Shown here one piece after another: positions 31,293-39,037 of a stretch of 39,037 nt of DNA. The position numbers and the translations under genes are program-made. The number at the start of each line of letters is the position of its first letter. The first letter of the stretch is position 1. The DNA is from Rhodocyclaceae bacterium (GTDB lineage: Bacteria > Pseudomonadota > Gammaproteobacteria > Burkholderiales > Rhodocyclaceae), in contig JAGRFZ010000076.1 of NCBI GenBank assembly GCA_020445785.1, positions 1-39,037 of the forward strand, given 5' to 3'. The notes below the pieces were generated by a model. That model searched no databases. It had not been told where the DNA came from and worked only from the letters and a program-made list of their open reading frames with translations.

Positions 31293-31391
31293 CTAGCGGC
31301 GGACCGGCGACAGCGCGCTCGCCGTTTACGCCGGTTTCTCCCGCCGCCGACGGCATAGTAAGCTTCGCCAGCACCACGCCGGACACGCGAC

Positions 31392-31760
31392 ATGGAACTG
31401 TGCCACCTTCGAAGCCTGACCGCTTTGCTCGCCCTGGGGTTGCCGCTCGCCGCGACCGCCGAGGGACCGCCGAGCGGCCGCTACCGCTGCTACCAGCCAC
31501 CCAACTACCAGGTCACTGCCTGGTTCGATCTCATCGATGACGGCCAGTACCTGTTCCAGGGCGGCCCACCTGCCCGCTACGCATTCGACGCGGCCTCCGG
31601 CCGGCTGACCTGGATGAACGGGGATCTGGCCGCGGAACACACCGGGGCCCGCTACCATCCGCCCTCGACGCAGGCCCCCAACGGGCGCCGCCACGCGATC
31701 GTGCTCGAGCGTCGCGAACCGGGGCAAGCCGGCAGCGAATGCTTTCTGACCACCCACTGA
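31392..31760 (+). CDS. Small secreted protein of unknown function
   Basis: The 122-aa product has a Sec signal (MELCHLRSLTALLALGLPLAATAEG, cleavage likely after ATA near residue 23). The mature part of about 99 residues is aromatic- and Pro-rich, with two Cys (YRCYQPP and SECFL) that could pair. Features such as GRYRCY and GGPPARYAFDAASGRLTWMNGDL suggest a small beta-rich periplasmic domain. I do not recognise a family. It converges with the GGDEF gene, 28 bp between stops. Confidence 0.7.
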   Translation: MELCHLRSLTALLALGLPLAATAEGPPSGRYRCYQPPNYQVTAWFDLIDDGQYLFQGGPPARYAFDAASGRLTWMNGDLAAEHTGARYHPPSTQAPNGRRHAIVLERREPGQAGSECFLTTH

Positions 31761-31788
31761 TCGCAGCCGCAAGGGCTGCCGCTCCGCC

Positions 31789-33561
31789 TCAGCGCAGGGC
31801 CGATCGCCCCGCAGCGCTCGGGCGCGACGCGAACTTGCGATCGTACATCTCGCGATCGGCACGACGCACGAGTTCGTCGGCCGCGGTTCCGTCGCGCGGA
31901 TAGAGGGCCATCCCGACCGCGCCGCCGAAGCCGATGCGGCTCAGGGTGACCTCGCGATCGCCGACGTAGGGCGCGGACAATGCCGCTTCGATCTCCGCCC
32001 GCACCCGTTGCACTTCGTCGTCCGTGTCGACCGAATCGAGCAGGACGACGAATTCGTCACCGGCATAGCGCGCCACCAGGTCGCCACTCCGGACCTGGCC
32101 GGCGATGCGCTGGGCGACTTCCACCAGCACATGATCCCCCGCGTCGTGCCCCAGCGCATCGTTGACTTGCTTGAAGTGGTTGAGATCGACGAACAGCACG
32201 GCAAATCCGTCGCCCTTGCGCCCGCTCGCCTGGCGTCGTGCGATGCGCCGCTCGAGTTCGCGGGTGAAGGTTTCGCGATTGGCCAGACCGGTCAGCCGAT
32301 CCGTTCGCAGTCGATACTGCATCACCTCGAAGCTGCGGGCGAGATCGCCGATTTCGTCCTGACGATCGATGCCGAGTGGCGGCAGGCTCTCGCCGTCACC
32401 CAGCCGGCGTGCGGCGTCTGCAACCCGACGCAGGTCCTTCGCCACCCATTCCATCACCCGCATGCCGATCACCAGCGCCAGGGCCGCCGCGGTCAAACCC
32501 GCGGCAGCGACCAGCAGCAGATTGTCGCTGACGCCATGCATGAAGTCGCTGCGGGGCACCACCACCGCGGTGATCCAGTCGAGCCCGGCGTCGTCCTTGA
32601 TCCGATCGAACGCGATATACACGGCGTCCCCGAGCGGGCCTTGCAGGGTGCGGGCCACCGGACCATCGAACTTGCCGCGGCTCGCCGCGCCCGCCTCGCG
32701 GATGACCTCGTAGGCCCTCCGCACCAGTGGGTTCTCGCTGTCCGCGGCGTTGACCCGCGCCGAATCTCCGTCGGCCAGCCCCCGCACGTTCTCGCCGACC
32801 GTGGACGCGATCAGCAGACCATCGGGCTCGATGATGAAGGCGAGACCGTTCTCGGAGATCTTCAGGCTCCCGACGAACTCGTTCAGATCCTTCAGCGAGA
32901 CGTCGGTCGCGACGACACCGGCGAATGCACCGTCCTTGTCGAGCACTCGCCGCGCCCGGGTGGCGACCAGTTCGAAGGTCGTGAAATCGATGTACACCTC
33001 GGTCCAGGTGTGACTCGGCGCGGTCTGGCCGGCCAGATACCACGGCCGTTCACGCGGATTGTAGACCCGCTTTTCCCGTGCACTGAAGTCGAGGTAGCCA
33101 TCGATCCCGATGAAGCGAAAGATCGTCCGGGTATCACCCGCAGCCTCCTTGAAGCGAAGCTCCGCCTCGTGCTCCGAATGTCGGTACAGGCCGATGAACT
33201 GGCCTTGCTGGTTGCCGAAATAGACGTAGTTGTTGGGATCGCGATGCAACGAAGTGGCGATCCAGAATCGGGTGCGCAATTCGTCGAGTTCCGAAGTCAG
33301 CGACTCGGGCGCATGCACTCCTTCGGGAAACGCCGCCTCCAGCACGGCCGCGGACCCGACGATGTGGCGATCGACGGCCTGGGCGATGCGCCCGACGATC
33401 TCGCGCAAGTGGGTCACGGAGACCGCGTCCACCGCACGGCTACCCGCGAAATAGGACATTGCGCCGAGCGCCAGAGTCAGCACCAGCACGAGCACGACGT
33501 AGGGCGCGGTCAATACCTGGCGCAGCGAATACTTCGAAGCGATGCGGCTCAAATGCCCCAT
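31789..33561 (-). CDS. Cache-HAMP-GGDEF diguanylate cyclase
   Basis: The 590-aa product makes c-di-GMP in response to a periplasmic signal. Layout: TM1 about 21-39, periplasmic double-Cache sensor about 45-340 with the typical RPWYLAG (172-178), TM2 about 346-366, HAMP about 367-420, GGDEF domain 421-580 (DRLTGLANRETF; FVDLNHFKQVND). The catalytic motif is AGDEF at 500-504, a variant often active. RSGD (491-494) five residues upstream is a standard RxxD inhibitory site, so product feedback is expected. ATG 33561 precedes the first membrane segment; the ribosome site is weak and a CCCGCC/GGCGGG hairpin lies just upstream. Confidence 0.93.
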   Translation of the reverse strand: MGHLSRIASKYSLRQVLTAPYVVLVLVLTLALGAMSYFAGSRAVDAVSVTHLREIVGRIAQAVDRHIVGSAAVLEAAFPEGVHAPESLTSELDELRTRFWIATSLHRDPNNYVYFGNQQGQFIGLYRHSEHEAELRFKEAAGDTRTIFRFIGIDGYLDFSAREKRVYNPRERPWYLAGQTAPSHTWTEVYIDFTTFELVATRARRVLDKDGAFAGVVATDVSLKDLNEFVGSLKISENGLAFIIEPDGLLIASTVGENVRGLADGDSARVNAADSENPLVRRAYEVIREAGAASRGKFDGPVARTLQGPLGDAVYIAFDRIKDDAGLDWITAVVVPRSDFMHGVSDNLLLVAAAGLTAAALALVIGMRVMEWVAKDLRRVADAARRLGDGESLPPLGIDRQDEIGDLARSFEVMQYRLRTDRLTGLANRETFTRELERRIARRQASGRKGDGFAVLFVDLNHFKQVNDALGHDAGDHVLVEVAQRIAGQVRSGDLVARYAGDEFVVLLDSVDTDDEVQRVRAEIEAALSAPYVGDREVTLSRIGFGGAVGMALYPRDGTAADELVRRADREMYDRKFASRPSAAGRSALR

Positions 33562-33731
33562 GAAAACTGCCCTATCAGGCCCGCCGAGGTGCTGGCGGGG
33601 GTCCCTTGCGTCCGGGGTCGTCAGGGTCCCGCAGCGACGCCGTCTCGGCGGCTCCGGGGAGCGAAGTCCGCAGATGCGGTGGCCGGATTTTACCCGTGCC
33701 AGCCGATGCCGGGAAGAACAGGGGCAGCAAT

Positions 33732-33747
33732 TTGCACGGGACTTGCG
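33732..33747 (+). promoter_or_regulatory. Weak sigma54-like promoter before the 33811 gene
   Basis: TTGCAC-N5-TTGC has the sigma54 layout (consensus TGGCAC-N5-TTGCW): 5 of 6 at -24 and 4 of 4 at -12, but the usual GG is TG. It lies about 64 bp before the ATG at 33811. No enhancer dyad was seen nearby. Confidence 0.3.
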
Positions 33748-33810
33748 TACAGTGGACGGGACACCGGGCACGGATCATCCGTGTCCGGCCATGCAGCATA
33801 GGAGGCGACG

Positions 33811-34101
33811 ATGAGCGAGCCCATGAACGGCACCGACGAGAACATTCACCGAATGGCCCTGACCCCGCTGCTGAGCCTGTGCGAAATGCAGCAGGACCTG
33901 TTCAGGCTCAACGTAGCCGCCAGCGTCGAATTCTCTCGGCGCATGCTGGAACTCGTCGACACCCGTGTCGAAACCCGGTTTCCGAAGGCACCGGTGCAGG
34001 TGCTGGCTTTCTATCGGGACTGTGCCTCGCTGGCGTTCGCGCCGCTCACGCTGATGGCGGCGGCGAACCCGGTCGGCCCGCTCGCCTGGCAGGAGATCTA
34101 G
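33811..34101 (+). CDS. Small helical protein of unknown function
   Basis: The 96-aa product lacks a signal peptide and looks mainly alpha-helical: LTPLLSLCEMQQDLFRLNVAASVEFSRRMLELVDTRVE in the middle recalls the heptad pattern of phasin-like proteins, but the match is too weak to call. The ATG at 33811 is preceded by AGGAGG (seven bases), a strong ribosome site, so it is probably real. It lies between the diguanylate cyclase and nasA, transcribed toward nasA. Confidence 0.6.
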   Translation: MSEPMNGTDENIHRMALTPLLSLCEMQQDLFRLNVAASVEFSRRMLELVDTRVETRFPKAPVQVLAFYRDCASLAFAPLTLMAAANPVGPLAWQEI

Positions 34102-34206
34102 CACACGGCGGCCGGATTCGGCCGCGATCGTCTTTCTGCCGACACCCTTTCGCACGGCGACCAGCACGCGATCACCGGGCGCAGATGGCCCCATGACTGG
34201 GCATGC

Positions 34207-34223
34207 TGCACCGCAATGGTGCG
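34207..34223 (+). promoter_or_regulatory. NtrC-like binding site upstream of nasA
   Basis: TGCACC-N5-GGTGCG is a near-perfect dyad of the NtrC type (consensus TGCACC-N5-GGTGCA; core GCACC-N5-GGTGC is perfect). Its centre lies about 97 bp upstream of the start site expected from the sigma54 promoter, a usual enhancer distance. Confidence 0.7.
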
Positions 34224-34285
34224 GCAAACATCCGGATTCGATCCACCCGGGACCCTTCTCGACCGGCAGCGTCCGTTCCGGCCCT

Positions 34286-34301
34286 TGGCATGTCGCTTGC
34301 T
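34286..34301 (+). promoter_or_regulatory. Sigma54 promoter of nasA
   Basis: TGGCATGTCGCTTGCT matches the sigma54 consensus TGGCACRNNNNTTGCW at all fixed positions except one (T for C at the sixth). The GG and GC pairs are exactly 10 bp apart. The expected start near 34312 gives a leader of about 20 nt to the nasA ATG. Confidence 0.8.
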
Positions 34302-34331
34302 CGGGGCCAAGACCGAACGGAGCAAGCCGAT

Positions 34332-37046
34332 ATGTCCGAAACCCGATCCACCTGTTGTTACTGCGGCGTCGGTTGCGGCGTCATCATCGAACACGACGAC
34401 GGCCGCATCACCGGCGTGCGGGGCGATCCCGACCACCCGGCCAACTTCGGCCGGCTGTGCACCAAGGGCGCGACGCTGCACCTGACCGCAGTTGACGAAG
34501 TCCTGCAGGCCCGCGCGCTTCACCCGGAATTGCGGACGAGCCGCGCCGAACCCCGCAAGCGAATCTCGTGGGAGCAGGCACTCGATCACGCGGCCCAGCG
34601 CTTCGCCGCCATCATCGACGCCCACGGTGCCGATGCGGTCGCCTTCTATGGTGCGGGCCAATGGCTGACCGAGGACTACTACGTCTTCAACAAGCTCGCC
34701 AAAGGCCTTGTCGGGACCAACAACATCGACACCAACTCGCGCCTGTGCATGTCGAGCGCGGTGGCCGGCTACAAGCTCTCGCTCGGCATGGACGCGCCAC
34801 CTGCCTGCTACGAGGACATCGATCACACCGACTGTCTGTTCATCGCCGGCAGCAATACCGCCTTCGCGCACCCGATCGTCTTTCGCCGCATCGAAGACGC
34901 CCGGGCCGCGCGGCCCGAGATGAAGCTGGTGGTGGTCGACCCGCGACGTACGGACACCGCCGAGGCAGCCGACCTCCACCTGGCGATCCTCCCCGGCACC
35001 GACATCGCCCTCTACAACGCGATGCTGCACCTGATGCTCTGGGAAGGCTGGGTCGACCGGACCTACATCGGGGCCCATACCGAAGGCTTCGATGCAGTCA
35101 AGCGGGTCGTGCGCGAGTACACGCCGGCCATGGCCGCGAGCATCTGCGGCATCCCGGCAAAGGACATCGAGCGGGCAGCGGAGTGGTTCGCCACTGCGAA
35201 TGCCACCTTGTCGATGTATTGCCAGGGACTGAACCAGTATCGATTCGGCAGCCACAACAACGCCGCACTGATCAACCTGCATCTGGCCACCGCCCAGATC
35301 GGCCGCCCCGGCGCCGGTCCGCTGTCGCTGACCGGGCAACCCAATGCCATGGGCGGGCGCGAGGTCGGCGGCTTGGCCAATCTGCTGTCCGGCCACCGGG
35401 ACATGTCCGCCGCCGAGGACCGCGCCGAGGTCGCGGCCCTGTGGGGCGTCGATTCGGTGCCGGCGGAGCCCGGACGCAGCGCAGTGGATCTGTTCAAGGC
35501 GCTGGACAGCGGTGAGATCAAGGCCGTGTGGATCGCGTGCACCAACCCCGCCCAGTCGATGCCCGACCAGGGTCTGGTGCATCGCGCCCTCGCCAAAGCG
35601 GAATTCGTCGTCGTTCAGGAAGCCTTCGCCGGCACCGAAACCTGCGGCTTCGCCGATCTGCTGCTGCCGGCCAGCACCTGGGGCGAAAAGGAAGGCACCG
35701 TCACCAACTCCGAGCGGCGAATCACGCGGGTGCGGGCGGCCGTGCCGGCACCGGGCGAGGCGCGTGCCGACTGGGCGATCGGTGTCGACTTCGCCCGCCG
35801 CCTGGGCGCCGCCCTCGGGCGTGGCGACGAGGCCGCCCGGCTGTTTCCCTACGACGGCCCCGAAGCGGTCTGGAACGAGCACCGCGACACCACCGCCGGA
35901 CGCGACCTCGACATCGGTGGCCTGAGCTATGACCTGCTCGAGCGCCAAGGCCCCCAGCAATGGCCCTTTCCCGCCGGCGCAATCGCCGGTCAGGCGCGGC
36001 TCTACGAGAACGGACGCTTCCCGACCCCCAGCGGCCGGGCCCGTTTCGTGGTCTGCGAGCATCAGGTCACTGCGGAAGCCACCAACAGCCGTTATCCGCT
36101 TCATCTGCTCACCGGCCGATTGCGTGACCAATGGCACGGCATGAGCCGCACCGGCCAGGTGGCACGCCTGTACAGCCACGAGCCGGAGCCGCTGCTGCAC
36201 ATGCATCCGGACGATCTCGCCCGCCGCGGCCTCGAGGACGGCGATCTGGTGCGCATCAAGTCGCGTCGCGGCCAGGCCGCCCTGAAGGTGCTCGCGACCA
36301 CGACGGTGCGCCCCGGGCAGTGCTTCGCGCCGATGCACTGGGGCGCGAACGCGATGGGCGGTCTCGGCATCAATGCGCTGACCGACAGCACCTACGATCC
36401 GATCTCGCAGCAGCCGGAACTCAAGCACGCGACCATCCAGGTCGAGCGCCTGGCGAGCGGCCCGGCGGTGGTCGCGATGTATCGCGCCGGCGACGAGCAG
36501 GCCAGCGCGCTGGCCACCCTCGCCCGCCTGCGCCCCCTGCTGTCGGGGCAGCCCTACGCCAGTCTGACGCTGGCGGGACGCGACGAGGCGGTGGTGGTGC
36601 TGAAACTGTTCGGCGCGGCCCTCGGCGAAGCCGCGCTGGCCGAACTCGACGAAGCGATCGGCCTCGATCGAGACGAGCTCGTGCTGCGCTACCAGGACAG
36701 TCGCCGCCAGGTGGCCAAGCGCGCCCGGCTGCACGGCGAAACCCTGGGGGCGATCCGCCTCGCCGGCGAGACCCGGGCGGCGGAATGGCTGGCGGACGTG
36801 ATCACTGCCGGCCGGCCGGCCGGTGAGCTGCGACCCTGGTTGTTCGCCCCGCTGACCCAGCCGCCGGCTGGTCAGGCAGCCCGGGGCAAGGTGATCTGCA
36901 ACTGCTTCGACGTCGCCGAAGGCGAGATCCTGGCGGCAATGGCGCAAGGCGAGACGCTGGATGCACTGCAGCAGCGTACCGGCTGCGGCACCAACTGCGG
37001 TTCGTGCCTACCGGAATTGAAGCGGCTCGCGACCCGGGCCGGCTAG
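34332..37046 (+). CDS. nasA: Assimilatory nitrate reductase catalytic subunit
   Basis: NasA reduces nitrate to nitrite in the cytoplasm. The 904-aa product starts MSETRSTCCYCGVGCGVIIEHDDG: the 4Fe-4S motif (CxxCxxxC, with the fourth Cys in RLCTKGATL), then the molybdopterin-dinucleotide oxidoreductase domains with NSRLCMSSAV, where Cys is the likely molybdenum ligand, and a C-terminal BFD-like 2Fe-2S domain (VICNCFDVAEGEI...TGCGTNCGSCLPEL). No tat signal, as expected. The ATG at 34332 follows GGAG by nine bases. nirB follows. No electron-transfer partner subunit is visible in the window. Confidence 0.96.
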   Translation: MSETRSTCCYCGVGCGVIIEHDDGRITGVRGDPDHPANFGRLCTKGATLHLTAVDEVLQARALHPELRTSRAEPRKRISWEQALDHAAQRFAAIIDAHGADAVAFYGAGQWLTEDYYVFNKLAKGLVGTNNIDTNSRLCMSSAVAGYKLSLGMDAPPACYEDIDHTDCLFIAGSNTAFAHPIVFRRIEDARAARPEMKLVVVDPRRTDTAEAADLHLAILPGTDIALYNAMLHLMLWEGWVDRTYIGAHTEGFDAVKRVVREYTPAMAASICGIPAKDIERAAEWFATANATLSMYCQGLNQYRFGSHNNAALINLHLATAQIGRPGAGPLSLTGQPNAMGGREVGGLANLLSGHRDMSAAEDRAEVAALWGVDSVPAEPGRSAVDLFKALDSGEIKAVWIACTNPAQSMPDQGLVHRALAKAEFVVVQEAFAGTETCGFADLLLPASTWGEKEGTVTNSERRITRVRAAVPAPGEARADWAIGVDFARRLGAALGRGDEAARLFPYDGPEAVWNEHRDTTAGRDLDIGGLSYDLLERQGPQQWPFPAGAIAGQARLYENGRFPTPSGRARFVVCEHQVTAEATNSRYPLHLLTGRLRDQWHGMSRTGQVARLYSHEPEPLLHMHPDDLARRGLEDGDLVRIKSRRGQAALKVLATTTVRPGQCFAPMHWGANAMGGLGINALTDSTYDPISQQPELKHATIQVERLASGPAVVAMYRAGDEQASALATLARLRPLLSGQPYASLTLAGRDEAVVVLKLFGAALGEAALAELDEAIGLDRDELVLRYQDSRRQVAKRARLHGETLGAIRLAGETRAAEWLADVITAGRPAGELRPWLFAPLTQPPAGQAARGKVICNCFDVAEGEILAAMAQGETLDALQQRTGCGTNCGSCLPELKRLATRAG

Positions 37047-37112
37047 CCCTACGCTGCAATTTGGGGCACAGCTCCCCGAAATGGTGCGTCGCAGTATGGA
37101 CGGCCCACCCGC

Positions 37113-37137
37113 ACATTCCCGATTCCCCGCGGAATGT
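37113..37137. repeat. Inverted repeat upstream of the nirB promoter
   Basis: ACATTCC (37113-37119) and GGAATGT (37131-37137) are perfect inverted copies with an 11-bp spacer, centred about 64 bp upstream of the expected nirB start site. This is a good position for an activator or repressor of the promoter; no known consensus was matched. Confidence 0.5.
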
Positions 37138-37162
37138 CTGCAACCTGGACGGTCGGCGCAGT

Positions 37163-37178
37163 TGGCACACATGCTGCT
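37163..37178 (+). promoter_or_regulatory. Sigma54-like promoter of nirB
   Basis: TGGCACACATGCTGCT has a perfect -24 element (TGGCAC), the GG/GC pairs 10 bp apart, and a -12 element CTGC instead of TTGC. The expected start is near 37189, leaving about 176 nt of leader. Possible degenerate NtrC half sites (GGGGCA at 37063-37068 and TGGTGCG at 37082-37088) lie 100-130 bp upstream. Confidence 0.65.
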
Positions 37179-37188
37179 TAGACCCTAT

Positions 37189-37364
37189 CGGAACCACGGT
37201 TGGCCGGGCAACGAGCGCCCGCCCACGGTGACAAGCGAAATTTTCGCTGGCGCAGTTCGGCGTCGGGCAACGTAGCTCGACACCACCAGGATCGACGACG
37301 ATCCCTGCCGCGGCATGAATCGACGACCGGGACTCGCTTCCGGTCTCTGTTGCGAGGGATTCAA
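37189..37364 (+). promoter_or_regulatory. nirB leader with tandem hairpins, candidate ANTAR (NasR/NasT-type) target
   Basis: Between the expected start and the ATG are five dyads. Hairpin A: CGGGC/GCCCG (37205-37221) with a 7-nt loop AACGAGC. Hairpin B: AGCGA/TCGCT (37234-37248). Hairpin C: GTCGGGC/GCTCGAC (37262-37281, one G-U pair) with hexaloop AACGTA, A at 1 and G at 4. Hairpin D: GGATCG/CGATCC (37289-37304). Hairpin E: GACCGG/CCGGTC (37325-37345), followed by TCTGTT, a weak terminator. A and C share GGGCAACG. The ANTAR target is a pair of hairpins with A1, G4 hexaloops before a terminator. Confidence 0.5.
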
Positions 37365-39037
37365 TATGCGAAAGCTCAAGTTGGTCATGGTTGGCAACGG
37401 CATGGCAGGCATGCGCACGCTGGAAGAACTGCTCAAGCTGTCGCCGGACTTGTACGAAGTCACGGTGTTCGGCGCCGAGCCCCACCCCAACTACAACCGA
37501 ATTCTGCTGTCGCCGGTGCTCGCCGGCGAGATGACGATCCAGGACATCATCCTGAACGATCGCCAGTGGTACATCGACAACGGCATCGAACTCCACCTGG
37601 GCAACCGCATCGCCCGCATCGATCGCCGGGCCCGCAAGGTCATCGCCGAGGACGGCACCGAGCGCGAGTACGACCGCCTGCTGCTGGCGACCGGCTCGAA
37701 CCCGTTCATCCTGCCGATCCCGGGCAAGGACCTGCCCGGCGTCATCGGCTACCGCGATATCGCCGACACCGACGCGATGATCGCTGCGGCCGCCGAGCAC
37801 AAGCATGCGGTGGTGATCGGCGCCGGCCTGCTCGGCCTGGAGGCCGCCAACGGGCTCAAGCTCCGCGGCATGGACGTCACCGTCGTCCATATCGGCGACT
37901 GGATCATGGAACGCCAGCTCGACAAGACCGCCGCCGACATGCTGCAGAAGTCGCTCGAGGACAAGGGGCTGAAGTTCATCCTGCCGGCCCATACGGCAGA
38001 GTTGGTGGCCGGCGAATCGGGCCGCGTGGCGGGCGTCAAGTTCAAGGACGGCAGCACCATCCCGGCCGATCTGGTGGTGATGGCCGCCGGCATCCGCCCC
38101 AACACCGGGCTGGCCGAGTCGGCTGGTCTGCATTGCGAGCGCGGCATCGTCGTCAACGACACGATGCAGACCTTCGACCCGCGCATCTACGCGGTCGGTG
38201 AATGTGCCAGTCACCGGGGCATCGCCTATGGCCTGGTGGCGCCGCTGTTCGAGCAGGCCAAGGTCTGCGCCAACCATCTGGCGATGTTCGGCATCGGCCT
38301 GTATCGCGGCTCCGTGACCTCGACCAAGCTCAAGGTGACCGGCATCGACGTCTTCTCGGCCGGCGATTTTTCAGGCGGGGAAGGCACCGAGGACATCGTG
38401 CTGCACGATCCCGGCGCCGGCGTCTATAAGCGGGTGGTACTCAAGAACGACGCGATCGTCGGCGCGGTGATGTACGGCGACACCAAGGACGGCGCCTGGT
38501 ATTTCCAGATGCTGAAGGACCGCCAGAACGTCGCCGAGATCCGCGACCACCTGCTGTTCGGCAACAGCCACCTGGGCGACACCGGCCACAAGGGCAACGA
38601 CCTCGCGGCGAGCATGCCCGACGACGCCGAAGTGTGTGGCTGCAACGGCGTGTGCAAGGGCACCATCGTCAAGGCGATCAAGGAAAAGGGCCTATTCTCC
38701 CTCGACGATGTGCGCAAGCACACCAAGGCGTCGAGTTCCTGCGGATCGTGCACCGGCCTGGTCGAGCAGATCCTCGCCTCCACCGTCGGCGGCGCCTACG
38801 AGCCTGCCGACTCCAACGACAAGGCGGTGTGCGCCTGTACCGACCGATCCCACGGCGAGGTGCGCAAGGCGATCCGCGAGCACAAGCTGCTTTCGGTGCA
38901 ACAGGCGATCGATTTCCTCGATTGGAAGACCCCGAACGGCTGCGCCTCCTGCCGCCCTGCGCTCAACTACTACTGCATTTCCAGCTGGCCCCACGAGGCG
39001 GTGGACGACCCCCAGAGCCGCTTCATCAACGAGCGCG
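37365..39037 (+). CDS. nirB: Assimilatory nitrite reductase large subunit, N-terminal part (cut by window end)
   Basis: NirB with NirD reduces nitrite to ammonium using NAD(P)H. The visible 557 codons start MRKLKLVMVGNGMAGMRTLEEL: a FAD-binding loop (GNGMAG), the NAD-binding VVIGAGLLGLEAANGLKLRG (about 144-163), the FAD-contacting YAVGECASHRG, and two 2Fe-2S/BFD-type Cys clusters (CGCNGVCKG...SCGSCTG; CACTDRS...GCASCRPAL). The sirohaem/4Fe-4S catalytic part lies beyond the window. GAGGG precedes the ATG. It follows nasA by 318 bp of regulatory sequence. Confidence 0.96.

Larger units (their letters stand above)
31075..31391. other. 317-bp hairpin-rich gap, no gene seen
   Basis: No credible coding sequence. 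Three dyads are visible: TTCCCGCC/GGCGGGGAA with one bulged G at about 31080-31097, just after the CBS gene; GACGACCG/CGGTCGTC (8 bp, 6-nt loop, 31158-31179), followed by a T-rich stretch; and CTCGGCCGG/CCGGCCGAG (9 bp, 11-nt loop, 31264-31292). The first or second could end CBS transcription, but none has a strong T-run. Confidence 0.6.

Noticed and set aside
31087..31296. A 69-codon plus-strand frame in the hairpin-rich gap
   Set aside because: Arg/Ser/Pro-rich composition, no ribosome site and no recognisable motif.
37063..37078. GGGG/CCCC hairpin after nasA as an intrinsic terminator
   Set aside because: Stem of only four pairs and no T-run.

Overview
The window is a chromosomal segment of a high-GC, Gram-negative proteobacterium. 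It carries a meso-diaminopimelate-type murE, a complete division and cell wall (dcw) cluster, a type A RNase P RNA, dolP, accBC, and a TlpA/aroQ/accBC/prmA/DUF3426 gene order. From memory this order is typical of Betaproteobacteria, and a Rhodocyclales-like organism is my best guess; that placement is inference. I saw no tRNA, rRNA operon, insertion sequence, prophage or CRISPR array.

Region 1 (1-15260, minus strand): the dcw operon, transcribed leftward in the order mraZ, rsmH, ftsL, ftsI, murE, murF, mraY, murD, ftsW, murG, murC, ddlB, ftsQ, ftsA (ftsA cut by the window edge). Most junctions overlap by four bases (ATGA) or a few bases, so start codons were often chosen from the overlap and the ribosome binding site. 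Ahead of mraZ is a sigma70-like promoter whose -10 box leads into four GTGG repeats spaced exactly 10 bp apart, the layout of a MraZ autoregulatory operator.

Region 2 (15458-19318, minus strand): rnpB, preceded by a leftward gene set rsmI, pyrC, a small lipoprotein and a DUF3025 protein. rsmI is divergent from yraN, and their start codons share one CATG.

Region 3 (19317-22401): yraN, a GmhA/DiaA-type SIS protein and dolP (outer-membrane BON lipoprotein), facing mpl (murein tripeptide recycling ligase) on the other strand. The set resembles the E. coli yraL/yraN-diaA-yraP region without lpoA.

Region 4 (22513-28489, plus strand): a conserved protein of unknown function, a membrane-anchored TlpA-like thioredoxin, aroQ, accB, accC, prmA and a zinc-ribbon/DUF3426 membrane protein with a perfect 12-copy hexanucleotide repeat encoding (Pro-Glu)12.

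Region 5 (28506-34101): a glycine-zipper lipoprotein and a PfkB-family kinase (minus), sixA and a two-CBS protein (plus), a 317-bp hairpin-rich gap, a small secreted protein (plus), a Cache-HAMP-GGDEF diguanylate cyclase (minus), and a small helical protein of unknown function (plus).

Region 6 (34102-39037, plus strand): assimilatory nitrate reduction. nasA has an NtrC-like dyad and a near-consensus sigma54 promoter. nirB, cut by the window end, has a sigma54-like promoter followed by a leader of about 175 nt with several hairpins. One hairpin has a hexaloop with A at position 1 and G at position 4, as expected for an ANTAR (NasR/NasT-type) antitermination target. This double control is the most interesting regulatory signal in the window. 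The coding content is otherwise mostly ordinary core genome.
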